57,321 bases of DNA from a bacterium (GCA_021795235.1 JAJYPP010000016.1:1-57321), one strand, 5' to 3'. Positions 23,176 through 31,378 are shown, counted from the first letter of the stretch. Numbers and translations are program-made. Notes: generated by a model from the letters alone, not told the origin.

Positions 23176-24405
23176 ATGACGATGCCCGTCGAAACCCCAG
23201 TTCGTCCTCGTGGCCGCAAGCGCGCCAATGGCGAGGGGTCGATCTACCAACGATCCGACGGGCTCTGGGTTGCGGCGATCACCGGGGCGGATGGTCGCCG
23301 CCAGCGCGTCTACGCGCACACTCGCGCCGATGCCGGTCGGCGGCTGACCCAAGCCCTCCAGCGGCGGGACCAGGGCATGGGAGAGACGGTGCCCGCCGGC
23401 CGAGACACTGTGGCAGCGTGGCTGGAGAGCTGGCTGACTACCGTCAAGCCGACCCTGCGACCCCGTACCTGGATTCGGTACGGAGAGCTGTGCCGGGTCC
23501 ACCTGATTCCCGCTATCGGGCGGCTCCGTCTCGGCCGCCTCCAGCCCGCTCACCTGCAGGCACTGTACGCGGAGCGGCTGGCGGCCGGGTCGAGCCCCAC
23601 CACGATCCATCACGTCCACATGGTCCTCCACCGAGCCCTCGTGGCCGCTGTCCGGCAGGGGCAGGTGAACCGGAACGTCGCCGAGCTGGTGACCCCGCCA
23701 CGAATGGTGCAGGCGGAGATGCGGGTTCTCGACCCCACCGAGGTCCGTCGGCTATGCGCGTTGGCCGCCGAGGACGCGGATCGCGGTGCGCTGTTGATTC
23801 TCGCCGTGACTACGGGCATGCGCCAGGGGGAACTGCTGGCCCTTCGCTGGCGGGACGTTGACCTGGAGCGAGGAACGCTGGCGGTCACAGGAACTCTCCA
23901 GCGGGTGGCGGGAGAGGGCTTGGTCCGTGGCGATCCCAAGACTGTGCGTTCTCGTCGGCAGGTCCGCCTCACCCCGACCGCAGTGTCGGCGCTGCGCCAA
24001 CGGCAGGCGGTCCACGCCGCCACCCCGCTGCAACTGGGGGAGCGCTGGAAGGATGGTGACTGGGTGTTCACTGGCCCGCGCGGCACTCCGCTGGATGGCA
24101 ACACAGCCCGCGCTGCGTGGCGAAGCCTCTCTCAACGGGCCGATCTTCCCATGATCCGCTTCCACGATCTGAGGCATACGGCGGCTACCCTGCTCCTGGG
24201 CCAAGGGGTGCATCCGAAGGTCGTCGCCGATCTGCTGGGGCACGCGACGGTCGCGATCACCCTGGATCGGTATTCTCATGTGGCCATGGCGATGCACCAG
24301 GAAGCGACGGATGCCCTCGAAGCGGTCCTGCAGGACCATCACATTTCTCGGGTTGGATCAACGGTTGGATCAAGCTCCCTGGAGTCACGGCCAAAGTCTG
24401 GGTGA
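23176..24405 (+). CDS. Tyrosine-type phage/island integrase 1
   Basis: A 409-aa integrase. The N-terminal arm-binding domain starts with the AP2-like 'KRANGEGSIYQRSDGLWVAA'; the SAM-like core-binding domain follows ('TWIRYGELCRVHLIPAIGRL'). The catalytic domain has R in 'TTGMRQGELLALRW', H-x-x-R in 'IRFHDLRHTAATLLL', the LLGHATVAIT helix and the nucleophile Tyr in 'DRYSHVAMAM'. It is complete. Its stop lies 21 bp before the 5' end of a tRNA-Ser gene and directly against the left arm of an inverted repeat around that tRNA. It points toward a second integrase on the other side of the tRNA. Confidence 0.92.
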   Translation: MTMPVETPVRPRGRKRANGEGSIYQRSDGLWVAAITGADGRRQRVYAHTRADAGRRLTQALQRRDQGMGETVPAGRDTVAAWLESWLTTVKPTLRPRTWIRYGELCRVHLIPAIGRLRLGRLQPAHLQALYAERLAAGSSPTTIHHVHMVLHRALVAAVRQGQVNRNVAELVTPPRMVQAEMRVLDPTEVRRLCALAAEDADRGALLILAVTTGMRQGELLALRWRDVDLERGTLAVTGTLQRVAGEGLVRGDPKTVRSRRQVRLTPTAVSALRQRQAVHAATPLQLGERWKDGDWVFTGPRGTPLDGNTARAAWRSLSQRADLPMIRFHDLRHTAATLLLGQGVHPKVVADLLGHATVAITLDRYSHVAMAMHQEATDALEAVLQDHHISRVGSTVGSSSLESRPKSG

Positions 24406-24407
24406 TT

Positions 24408-24527
24408 TGATCTCAAATCTCCCTATGGAGGGATGGCAGAGCGGTCGATTGCGGCGGTCTTGAAAACCGCTAATGCTGCAAAGCATTCCGGGGTTCGAAT
24501 CCCCGTCCCTCCGCCAGTTTGAGATCA
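24408..24527. repeat. Perfect 10-bp inverted repeat enclosing tRNA-Ser
   Basis: TGATCTCAAA at 24408-24417 and its exact complement TTTGAGATCA at 24518-24527 flank the tRNA gene almost symmetrically (9 bp before its 5' end, 1 bp after its CCA). The same decamer, or most of it, occurs in repeat copies A, B and C. It could be an integrase arm- or core-type binding site. Confidence 0.65.
24427..24516 (+). tRNA. tRNA-Ser (anticodon UGA)
   Basis: A 90-nt gene including encoded CCA. The acceptor stem GGAGGGA (24427-24433) pairs with TCCCTCC (24506-24512), discriminator G at 24513, CCA 24514-24516. The anticodon arm GCGGT-CTTGAAA-ACCGC gives anticodon TGA at 24461-24463. A long variable arm and the T arm 'CGGGGTTCGAATCCCCG' complete a class II serine tRNA. 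tRNA-Ser 3' ends are common integration sites for tyrosine integrases. Confidence 0.95.
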
Positions 24528-24597
24528 GCGGAGGGCCAACATCCCAGCCCATAACTCTACTTGAGGCTATTTGTGGAGCAGTAGTGGAGCAACGCGC

Positions 24598-25746
24598 TCA
24601 GGCCGGGCCAGACGCTGGACGCTGCTGGAGCAGGGAGTCGAGGGTGTCCGCCGCCGCCCGGCTCATGGTCTGAGTGACGTGGGAGTACGTGTTGAGGGTG
24701 ATCGCCACGGTCTTGTGACCCAGAAGCTCGGAGACGATCTTCGGGTGAACACCCTGGCTCAGTAGGAGCGTCGCCGTCGTGTGGCGCAGATCATGAAAGC
24801 GAATCCGCGGGAGGCCGGCCGCCTTCAGCAGCGGCTCGAAGCCTCGCCGGACCAGGAGGTCGCGACTCATCGGTCCCCCGAGAACGTGAGGGAACACCAG
24901 ATCGTGGTCCTCCCAGACATCTCCAGCTCCACTCCGCTCATCAGCCTGACGCGCCTTGTGGGTCCGCAGGGCCTCGACCGCCAGGACCCCCAGTTCAACC
25001 CGATGCCTCGACTTCTCCGTCTTCTGCCGCTTCGTGCTCGTGAGGCCAAGGCCGGGGAGGCGCTGGAGATTCCGGACCACGGCGAGCGATCCGTGGTCCA
25101 GGTCAAGATCTTGCCAGCGCAGGCCGAGCAACTGCCCCTGCCGCATCCCCGTGGTCACGGCGAGCACGTACAGGGCCTCAAGGCGGTTGCCTTGCGCGGC
25201 GGTCAGGAGCCGCTTCACTTGCTCCGCATCCAGCGTGGCCATCTCGGTCGGGGCGTCCTGAGGCGCTTCCACCAGGGCGGCGGCGGAACGACTCACGAGT
25301 TCCCACTGTTCGGCTTGCCTGAGGGCCTTATGCAGCACCGAGTGCAGACGATGGACGGTTGACGAGCTAAGCCCCCTCTCCGCCGCCGCCGCATAGCAAA
25401 GCTGGAGGTCCCGAGGGCCGAGGCGAGCGAGGGGAATGCGGCCGATGGCCGGGACCGCGTGGATGCGCAGAAGCTGTTCATACCGCACCCAGGTCCGCAC
25501 TCCGAGCCTTGGCTTGGCCGCCTCCAACCACTGTTTGAGAAACGCGTCGGTCCGCAGGCGGAATCCGGCACCGGACCGAGTCATCCCCTGAGCCCGGACA
25601 GCCTCCGCCAGCTTTGCCGCAGCCTCGGTCCGGCTCTTCGCGTACCACTTCTGCCGCCGCCCCGTCGGCCAGGTGATCGCGGCCACCCACCGACCGTCGG
25701 CCGCCCGGCGGTAGATCGACCCCTCGCCGTTTCCTCGACGGCTCAT
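24598..25746 (-). CDS. Tyrosine-type phage/island integrase 2
   Basis: A 382-aa integrase related to integrase 1 but clearly diverged. It starts 'SRRGNGEGSIYRRAADGRW'; the core-binding domain has 'TWVRYEQLLRIHAVPAIGRI'; catalytic residues are R in 'TTGMRQGQLLGLRW', H-x-x-R in 'IRFHDLRHTTATLLL', LLGHKTVAIT and Tyr in 'NTYSHVTQTM'. Its 3' end faces tRNA-Ser about 80 bp away, the usual arrangement for an element inserted at a tRNA 3' end. The start overlaps the stop of a small upstream gene (ATGA, 25746-25743). The DNA to its right (25.7-28 kb or further) is the likely element body. Confidence 0.92.
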   Translation of the reverse strand: MSRRGNGEGSIYRRAADGRWVAAITWPTGRRQKWYAKSRTEAAAKLAEAVRAQGMTRSGAGFRLRTDAFLKQWLEAAKPRLGVRTWVRYEQLLRIHAVPAIGRIPLARLGPRDLQLCYAAAAERGLSSSTVHRLHSVLHKALRQAEQWELVSRSAAALVEAPQDAPTEMATLDAEQVKRLLTAAQGNRLEALYVLAVTTGMRQGQLLGLRWQDLDLDHGSLAVVRNLQRLPGLGLTSTKRQKTEKSRHRVELGVLAVEALRTHKARQADERSGAGDVWEDHDLVFPHVLGGPMSRDLLVRRGFEPLLKAAGLPRIRFHDLRHTTATLLLSQGVHPKIVSELLGHKTVAITLNTYSHVTQTMSRAAADTLDSLLQQRPASGPA

Positions 25747-25967
25747 ATGAGGCCGAGTTGTGGTCCGAAGTGTGAGCGCATGTAGATCTGGCGGCCCTCG
25801 GGCACCTTCAGCGCCTTCCAGCGCTCATTCCAACCAGCCTCGTGAGGGAGGTCTTGGGTCAGACGCCAGACGATTTGGCGGTTGGCGAGCATCAGCCGAG
25901 CGTCCTTGGTTGGCAGACCAGGCCTGACGGTCAGGCAGCCGGTGAGGCACCTCATGAGGCCACGCAC
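25743..25967 (-). CDS. Small protein coupled to integrase 2
   Basis: 74 aa at most; the likely functional part is from the internal methionine of 'MLANRQIVWRLTQDLPHEAG' to 'MRSHFGPQLGLI'. The stop overlaps the integrase start (ATGA), so it is probably translated with it. Position and size would suit an excisionase, but it lacks the usual winged-helix excisionase pattern and I do not recognise a family. Confidence 0.4.
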   Translation of the reverse strand: MRGLMRCLTGCLTVRPGLPTKDARLMLANRQIVWRLTQDLPHEAGWNERWKALKVPEGRQIYMRSHFGPQLGLI

Positions 25968-26010
25968 CTATCTGCTCTCCCGTGCTCGCATCCTCGCCGT
26001 CGGCTCGCGA

Positions 26011-26493
26011 CTACTGATCTTGTAGGGCACGGCGTCCGTACACGAATACACCAGCCAGCGCGGCCAGGCTTGCGCCAGCAACCGCAACTGCCACGGCCTG
26101 CTCGCCTCGGTACGCAGCGAAGCCGGCCAACGCGAACCCAGCGACCGATACGACTAGACCGAACACTTGGCCGGTCAGCCCTAACCAGAAGGCGTCCCGC
26201 ACTTGTCTCGTCTCAAGCTCATGCCGTTGACTCTGCTCTCGCTCCGTCATCCGCACTATTCGCTCAGCCGACCCCGGAAGTACGTGCTCGAATCCTGCCA
26301 AGAGGTCAGGATGCGGGAGCGGGCCCGAGTACTGGGCGAAGATGGCCTGTACCTCGTGGCGTACCTCTTCACGCATCTCAGAGGAAGGCGCGTTCGGCGG
26401 CGACAGCTCATCCGGCCCGGATGAACCGGCGTCCTGCCCCCCATCGGATTCCCTACCTCCGAGCGGTACCTGCTCCCTATTGGACGGGCCCAC
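26011..26493 (-). CDS. DUF2335-type membrane protein
   Basis: About 160 aa from GTG 26493 (start uncertain; the frame is open to 26619). The conserved part reads 'FAQYSGPLPHPDLLAGFEHV', 'LPGSAERIVRMTEREQSQRH', then two hydrophobic spans ('FGLVVSVAGFALAGFAAY' and 'AVAVAVAGASLAALAGVFVY'). This is the pattern of DUF2335 predicted membrane proteins (SGPLPPPE.L..YE.I.PG.AERI), often found on mobile DNA with no established role. It lies downstream of a small gene on the same strand. Confidence 0.7.
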   Translation of the reverse strand: MGPSNREQVPLGGRESDGGQDAGSSGPDELSPPNAPSSEMREEVRHEVQAIFAQYSGPLPHPDLLAGFEHVLPGSAERIVRMTEREQSQRHELETRQVRDAFWLGLTGQVFGLVVSVAGFALAGFAAYRGEQAVAVAVAGASLAALAGVFVYGRRALQDQ

Positions 26494-26509
26494 TCTACGG
26501 CTGCATCGC

Positions 26510-26731
26510 TCAGGCCGAAGGCCGACCGTCGTGCCAAGCGCCGAGCACCTTTGACAGGTCGCGTCCAACGGCGGCCCAGTCTCCGGCGGTGCCGGGTCCG
26601 CACCGGTACGACTCCACAAGTCGCGCTTGGCGGAGCCGAGCCTGACTCGCGCTCAGATCGAGCACCCAGCCAGCCGTCCTGGCGAGGGTGCGCACAATCA
26701 CAAGTGCCGCCGTCCTCTCAGCGTCACTCAT
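26510..26731 (-). CDS. Small protein upstream of the DUF2335 gene
   Basis: 73 aa from ATG 26731, reading 'SDAERTAALVIVRTLARTAG' and ending 'VLGAWHDGRPSA', with plausible helical composition. The frame is open to 26776. It ends 17 bp before the DUF2335 start, so they may form an operon. No family is recognised and the ribosome-binding site is weak. Confidence 0.35.
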   Translation of the reverse strand: MSDAERTAALVIVRTLARTAGWVLDLSASQARLRQARLVESYRCGPGTAGDWAAVGRDLSKVLGAWHDGRPSA

Positions 26732-27194
26732 AGGTGGCCGCACAGAAGGACCATGAAGCCGGATTCCTCGACTCACACCCTTCCTCCGTCATCAAACCCG
26801 ACTTTCTCATGGTACCCGGTTCAAGCGCGCTGAACACGGCCTCTGGCCACTCCCACCCTCACCATGCTGGAGGTCGTCCGCATCCTCTCTCCAACTGAAG
26901 TACTTGTATTGGCCCATCAGGGGCCAGAAACATCTCACATGCGAGGACAACCACGACTCCTGCCTAGCGGCACGCCGGTGTCAAAGTGGGTGTGATGCGA
27001 GTGATGGCTGACGTGGGCGCGTGGCCAGGCAGGGCGGAAGCCGGTCGGCCTGTCACGGCCGGGCTCCACCCCTCCAGCCTTCACTCCCTCGCGGGTAGGC
27101 GGTGGCGCTCACGCCGCGAGCCAGCTTTCCCGACCGGTCTGAAGCTGCACCCAGGCACATTCCCCCAGCGAGTGGGCATCAGACTCTGACCTCG
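26732..27194. other. No gene recognised
   Basis: About 460 bp between divergently oriented small genes. It is less GC-rich in its middle (26850-26960) than the neighbours and holds no frame that resembles a protein. Promoters for both sides are expected here. Confidence 0.35.
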
Positions 27195-27446
27195 ATGGCC
27201 CTCCCTCTCCCGGTCCGCCTGATGACCGCCGCCCGGACCTACAGTCGAGAGCAGGCCACCATGGTCAGGGCGCAGGACCGGGCCGAGCGAGCCGCCGGAC
27301 TCTTGCGCGGGGCTGCGGCCGCCAGTCCGGAGGGACGGCTCGCCGTCGGCGCTTGGAGGGTGTGGCTCGACCAGCCCGGCGGCCTCACCGTGGCGGCCGT
27401 GCCCGCTGTCCCGATGGACCAGCTCCCCCTCCCTCTGGAGGGGTGA
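27195..27446 (+). CDS. Small hypothetical protein
   Basis: 83 aa from ATG 27195: an alpha-helical, Ala/Arg-rich segment ('TYSREQATMVRAQDRAERAA') followed by 'GRLAVGAWRVWLDQPGG' and a 'PMDQLPLPLEG' tail. It ends 60 bp before the metallophosphoesterase. I do not recognise it; an antisense frame covers the same stretch but has less protein-like composition. Confidence 0.35.
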   Translation: MALPLPVRLMTAARTYSREQATMVRAQDRAERAAGLLRGAAAASPEGRLAVGAWRVWLDQPGGLTVAAVPAVPMDQLPLPLEG

Positions 27447-27506
27447 ACCCATCGGAGCTGGCCGTGGATCGTATACCTCTCCCACTGCCGGACCTATATT
27501 CAGCAG

Positions 27507-28118
27507 ATGAGCGTCTCACGATCCGACCTCCCTTGGGTTCGCCCAAGCCGCTTCCTCGACCATCTGGGCCGTCTCTGGGTGATCTCGGACACCCACTGGG
27601 GCCATCGCCGGCTGCGAGAGGTCTTGGCACCTGGCGTCCGCCCGGCCCACGTCGATGCCCTAATGGTCCAGCGATGGTGGGAGACCGTCGAGCTGGACGA
27701 CCCCGTGCTTCACTTAGGCGACGTGTTCATGGGCGACCTCGCGGCGGCCGACGTGCCCGACCGCTTCCCCACCCTGCCCGGACGGATCTTTCTCGTGCCC
27801 GGCAATCACGACGGCACCGATAAGCTGGCGGCCCTCGCCGCAGTCGGCTGGTTGATGCTGGAGCCCTTCGCCTTCGAGTACCAAGGGTGGACGGTTCGCT
27901 TCAGCCACCAGCCGCTGGAGGACCTGGCCGAGGGCGAGCTAAACGTCCATGGGCACATCCACCAGAACCCGCCACCGACCCCCCGCCACTTCAACGCCTC
28001 GGTGGAGAGGATCGACTACCGGCCGGTCCTGCTCAAGCACGCCATCGACCAGCTGATCGAGGCGAACGGAGGGCCGAGGCAGTGGGGAGCACAGCCGACA
28101 GCGCAAAGAGGACGCTGA
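27507..28118 (+). CDS. Calcineurin-like metallophosphoesterase
   Basis: A 203-aa soluble enzyme with the complete metallophosphoesterase metal-ligand set: 'VISDTHWGH' (D-x-H), 'VLHLGDVF' (GD), 'VPGNHDG' (GNHD), 'FSHQP' and 'NVHGHIHQ' (GHxH). It would hydrolyse phosphodiesters or phosphomonoesters; the substrate cannot be inferred. It resembles small stand-alone phage or island phosphoesterases. A TATATT box at 27495-27500 lies 6 nt before the ATG, and no ribosome-binding site is seen, so the mRNA may be leaderless. Confidence 0.85.
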   Translation: MSVSRSDLPWVRPSRFLDHLGRLWVISDTHWGHRRLREVLAPGVRPAHVDALMVQRWWETVELDDPVLHLGDVFMGDLAAADVPDRFPTLPGRIFLVPGNHDGTDKLAALAAVGWLMLEPFAFEYQGWTVRFSHQPLEDLAEGELNVHGHIHQNPPPTPRHFNASVERIDYRPVLLKHAIDQLIEANGGPRQWGAQPTAQRGR

Positions 28119-28734
28119 CGGCGGCGCCACGGCCAAGCCAGAGTGATCAGCAGTTCAGACCCGGGCGACTGAGTTTGGTATCGGGTCGCATCCCAGGGCG
28201 ATTCGGAGTAAACGATTTGCCTGGCCGCAACCCGTGCTGCCGCCCCGACGGACTGCACCTGCTCGCCCCTTGCGGCGGGTACTGATCTCGTTCCGGGGGC
28301 ATAGGGGGTGCGGCATCCCCCTTCCCTGGTGAGTCCACCCCGCCTGGCCAGTGTCTCTTGAGATCAGAAAACTGGTGAGCCGCCGGTAACGGTAATAACC
28401 GGCGGCTCGGCCGGAGCCGATTTCTGGCCCCTTCCGCAGGCGTATGCGCAGCGGTGCTCCGGGACCGCCCACGCGGTGCGCACCCCGCACCGGGGCTCCC
28501 CTGCCGATGGTGTTGGATGGCACGTCATGCCACCGGCGCCCAGACATGTGGCTGCGCCTGCCGCCGAACACCTTCGCAGCCACCTTGCCGGACTCGCCCA
28601 GCGGAGTTTTCCAGGCCGTCGCCCAGCGGCAGGCTCAAAGCAGGCGGCGGCCGGTGGCTCGGCGCCGCCACAGCCCTCCAGGGGACAGATATGCGCTCCG
28701 GGCGCGAACCCTGGTGGCCGAAAGGAGGTGGCTC
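28119..28734. promoter_or_regulatory. Leader region of the first AAA+ gene, with palindromic repeat copy B
   Basis: About 615 bp without a recognised gene. It contains repeat copy B with an 11-bp perfect palindrome (28377-28408). The AAA+ frame stays open back to an ATG at 28444, but the strong AAAGGAGGTG ribosome-binding site at 28721-28730 shows that translation begins at TTG 28735. The 320 bp between palindrome and start would then be an untranslated leader or hold the promoter. Confidence 0.45.
28340..28408 (-). repeat. Dispersed repeat, copy B, with perfect palindrome
   Basis: GAGCCGCCGGT (28377-28387), a 10-nt spacer AACGGTAATA and ACCGGCGGCTC (28398-28408) make a perfect 11-bp inverted repeat. 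To its left TTGAGATCAGAAAACTGGTG (28359-28378) links it to copies A and C on the opposite strand. Copy D at 32.0 kb shares the palindrome arms and GTAAT spacer in the same orientation. Confidence 0.65.
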
Positions 28735-30129
28735 TTGTCCCGCTTTGGTGGAGACCTCGACCCCCGCCCGTGTTCCAGCTGCGGTCTGCTGCACCCGACG
28801 CTGTCCCGGGACGAGTGCCCCGTCCATCTGCGGGCCGCAGCGCTCCGGGAGCAGGCAGAGGCGAATGCCGAGGAGCAAGAGGAGTACGCCCGGGCCAGGG
28901 CTGCGGCCGTTCACGCGGCGGGCGAAGCAGATGCGTCAGATGCCGAGCCCGACGGCGCGGCCACCATGGCGGCGCGGGCCAGGGCGGCCGTGGCCGAGGC
29001 TTCGGACGCCGTCAAGGCCGAGGTGGAGTCGGTGGCCCAATTGGCGAGCAAGGCCGAGGACGACTACGTCGCCACCCGGCAGCGCAACTGGCTGCGGGTG
29101 GTGGCGGAGCTGCCCTGGGGCCAGCCGCCTCCGGCCCGGCGGACACCCATGGCGGCAGCGCTCGGGGCTCTCGACGCGGCCCACGGCGGCCACGCCCGCG
29201 TGAAGTCCATCCTCTCCGACCGTGCGGCCGCAGCCGCTCACCTGGAGCGTCATGGAGATGGCGAGCACCGCCTGCGGCCCCTGCTCCTGGTCGGCCCGCC
29301 GGGGACCGGCAAGACTACGCTGGCACGGGCCATGGCCGATGCTCTGGGCCGTCCATGCGAGGTGGTGCCGGTGCCGATGGCGGCGGTGGATGAGTGCTAC
29401 CTCGCTGGGGCGGACCGCATCTGGTCGGGAGCAGAGCCCGGCGCCATCATCCGCACGGTCAGGCGGCTGGGCACGTCCAGGCTCCTGCTGGTGCTCGACG
29501 AGATGGACAAGGTGGGCACGGGGAACTGGCGAGGCTCCTCGCCCACGGCGTGGCTGTTGGAGCTGCTCGGCTCGACCACCTGGACCGATCGGTTCCTCGG
29601 GGTGCCCTACCCGACCTCGGCGATGAGCTTCGTGGCCACGGCCAACTCACTGGACCCGATCCCAGCACCACTGCGGGACCGCTGCGAGGTGGTGGAGGTC
29701 CCGGGCTTGACTCCCGCCGAGCGGGTGCAGGTGGCGGGCTCCCATCTGTGGCCCCGGCTGCTGAGGGCGTACCACCTCCCCACCCGGACGGTGCCTCTTC
29801 CAGCGGACGCTCTGGAGCTGGTGGTCACCGGATACGCCGGTGCAGAGGAGGCCGGGCTGCGGGGAGTGGAGACGCGGATGGATGCCCTGCTGAACCGGGC
29901 CATCGCCCAGGGGGCGCCGGCGCGGCGGGTGTGGATCACCCCGGAGTTCGTGGCTGATCGGCTGGGTCCGCGTCCCGAGGGCGAGGTGCAGCGGCGTGCC
30001 GTGGGGTTCGGGCCGGCGCGATTCGCTGCGGAGCCCGAGGGCGAAGGAGCCGTCTGGGCGGTCTCACCCGGGCGGCTCATCCGCCCACCGGCGCCCCCAC
30101 GCTCTCCGAGGCCGGTGGCTGGATCCTGA
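28735..30129 (+). CDS. Lon-like AAA+ ATPase without protease domain, copy 1
   Basis: 464 aa from TTG 28735, chosen because AAAGGAGGTG precedes it by 4-6 nt. The N-terminus has a zinc-binding-like set ('CSSCGLLHPTLSRDECPVH'), then a long Ala/Glu-rich helical region (residues 45-120). The ATPase core matches Lon: 'LPWGQPP', Walker A 'GPPGTGKTT' (residues 187-195), Walker B 'LVLDEMDK' near 255, sensor 1 'FVATANSLDPI', Arg finger 'LRDRCEVVEV' and sensor 2 'AGLRGVETRM' (Lon: AGVRNLER). The Lon substrate-binding N-domain and the S16 Ser-Lys protease domain are both absent; the protein ends in a Pro-rich tail. A stand-alone remodelling ATPase is inferred. It is paralogous to the gene at 33093. Confidence 0.8.
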   Translation: MSRFGGDLDPRPCSSCGLLHPTLSRDECPVHLRAAALREQAEANAEEQEEYARARAAAVHAAGEADASDAEPDGAATMAARARAAVAEASDAVKAEVESVAQLASKAEDDYVATRQRNWLRVVAELPWGQPPPARRTPMAAALGALDAAHGGHARVKSILSDRAAAAAHLERHGDGEHRLRPLLLVGPPGTGKTTLARAMADALGRPCEVVPVPMAAVDECYLAGADRIWSGAEPGAIIRTVRRLGTSRLLLVLDEMDKVGTGNWRGSSPTAWLLELLGSTTWTDRFLGVPYPTSAMSFVATANSLDPIPAPLRDRCEVVEVPGLTPAERVQVAGSHLWPRLLRAYHLPTRTVPLPADALELVVTGYAGAEEAGLRGVETRMDALLNRAIAQGAPARRVWITPEFVADRLGPRPEGEVQRRAVGFGPARFAAEPEGEGAVWAVSPGRLIRPPAPPRSPRPVAGS

Positions 30130-30529
30130 CCCGCTCCCACCTCCACGCAGGGAGCCGGCGGCTCGCGGCGCGTGCCCTGGGCACAGTCGCCGACCTCAGC
30201 GCCCCGCGACCTCCAGGACTGGGAGGATGCACCGGACTCGGGCCGCTGCGCCGGAGAGGGCTACGAGCCGCCCGATAGGTACCAGAACGCCCTCAGAGGG
30301 GGCTATGCCGGTCCCTGCTACTGGCGCGCGGGCCGCCCAAGGCTTGCCAGCCCGACCCAATGAGATACACGCATATAGTAGGCCCCGGACCGGAGTCAGT
30401 CTCCGCGCCCGGGGCAATATCTCCCCGGCATAGCCGGGGTACACCGCAGACCTTACCACAGGAGAGCAGTGTTGAAGCTGGGCTCAAACGTCGTGGCCGA
30501 GTGCCGATCTGCCTCGAGGACAGGATTAC
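30130..30529. other. Intergenic region with strong hairpin
   Basis: 400 bp between the AAA+ and NYN genes. GAGCCGGCGGCTC (30152-30164) is a short palindrome right after the AAA+ stop. CCCCGGC-ATA-GCCGGGG (30423-30439) is a 7-bp perfect hairpin preceded by further GC-rich complementary sequence. No T tract follows either. No protein is recognised. Confidence 0.4.
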
Positions 30530-31378
30530 ATGGGTAAGGTTTCGCTGTTCGTCGACGGTGGCTATTTTTTCAAACAGGGCTCTCATGCCGCTCTGGGCGA
30601 GAAGCTGGGGCGCCACGAACTCCTGTTCGATGCCAAGCAGTTCATCTCTGAAGTTTCCGAGTGGTTGTCGGCCACATACCCAGGCGATGAGCTACTTCGG
30701 ACCTACTGGTATGACGGTGCCAGGCAGGGGGTGCCGACCCTTGAGCAGCTTGAAATCGCTGCACTGTCCTTCGTGAAGCTACGCCTGGGCCGACTCAATG
30801 CTTCGGGGCAGCAGAAGGGTGTTGATACCCTCATCGTGCGCGACCTCATGGTCCTCTCCCAGGAGCGGTCGATACACCGCGCGATCGTGCTGTCGGGAGA
30901 TGAGGACCTCCGAGAAGGGGTCGTATATGCCCAGGACCGTGGCGTCCGAGTCGCGGTAGTCGGCATCGAAGTCCATGGGCACCGATCCCAGTCTGCCGAA
31001 CTCGTGCGCGATTCAGATGAGAGTCTCGTGTTGCCGGCCGGCCTCCTCAGTCACTCGCTCAAGCGCAGGCCGAGCCAAGTCGTCGTGCTTCCCCCGCCGT
31101 CGGGGCCGGTCGGGACCGATCAGCCTACTTTGCTGAGCCACGCTGGCAAGTGCATCGCCGAAGCGCTCGGCGTAGCGACTGAGTACCTAGCGCAGGCGAC
31201 CGGGCCGGAGATTGCAGCACTCCTGGAACGGTATCCAGAAGTACCTCGGGAGCTTGACGCGCTCATGCTGAGCCGCGGCGCACGGTCGGCCGGGGTGTAC
31301 CCCTTGTCCCAGGTGGAGCGTCGTGCTATGAGAGCCGCCTTCTGGAACACGATCAAGCCACCACAGGCGGGCGAATAG
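30530..31378 (+). CDS. NYN-domain (PIN-like) putative ribonuclease, LabA type
   Basis: 282 aa from ATG 30530 with AGGA about 8 nt upstream. The N-terminal NYN domain has the three acidic clusters of PIN-like nucleases: 'VSLFVDGGYFFKQG' (first Asp), 'KGVDTLIVRDLMVLS' and 'AIVLSGDEDLREGVVYAQ', followed by 'GVRVAVVGI'. The C-terminal third ('HAGKCIAEALGVATEYLAQA' onward) is helical and unrecognised. NYN proteins are metal-dependent RNases, and several act in antiphage or RNA-processing contexts. It shares orientation with the Lon-like ATPase upstream, but the 400-bp gap argues for its own promoter. Confidence 0.82.
   Translation: MGKVSLFVDGGYFFKQGSHAALGEKLGRHELLFDAKQFISEVSEWLSATYPGDELLRTYWYDGARQGVPTLEQLEIAALSFVKLRLGRLNASGQQKGVDTLIVRDLMVLSQERSIHRAIVLSGDEDLREGVVYAQDRGVRVAVVGIEVHGHRSQSAELVRDSDESLVLPAGLLSHSLKRRPSQVVVLPPPSGPVGTDQPTLLSHAGKCIAEALGVATEYLAQATGPEIAALLERYPEVPRELDALMLSRGARSAGVYPLSQVERRAMRAAFWNTIKPPQAGE

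Noticed and set aside
26011-27194. CRISPR array or phage structural genes near the integrases
   Set aside because: No regularly spaced direct repeats, and no capsid, terminase, portal or tail motifs were found anywhere in the window.
28444-28734. 97-codon upstream extension of the first Lon-like AAA+ protein
   Set aside because: No conserved features, and a near-perfect ribosome-binding site precedes TTG 28735.
30196-30459. 87-codon minus-strand frame after the first AAA+ gene
   Set aside because: No ribosome-binding site, no recognisable family, and it covers the strong hairpin.
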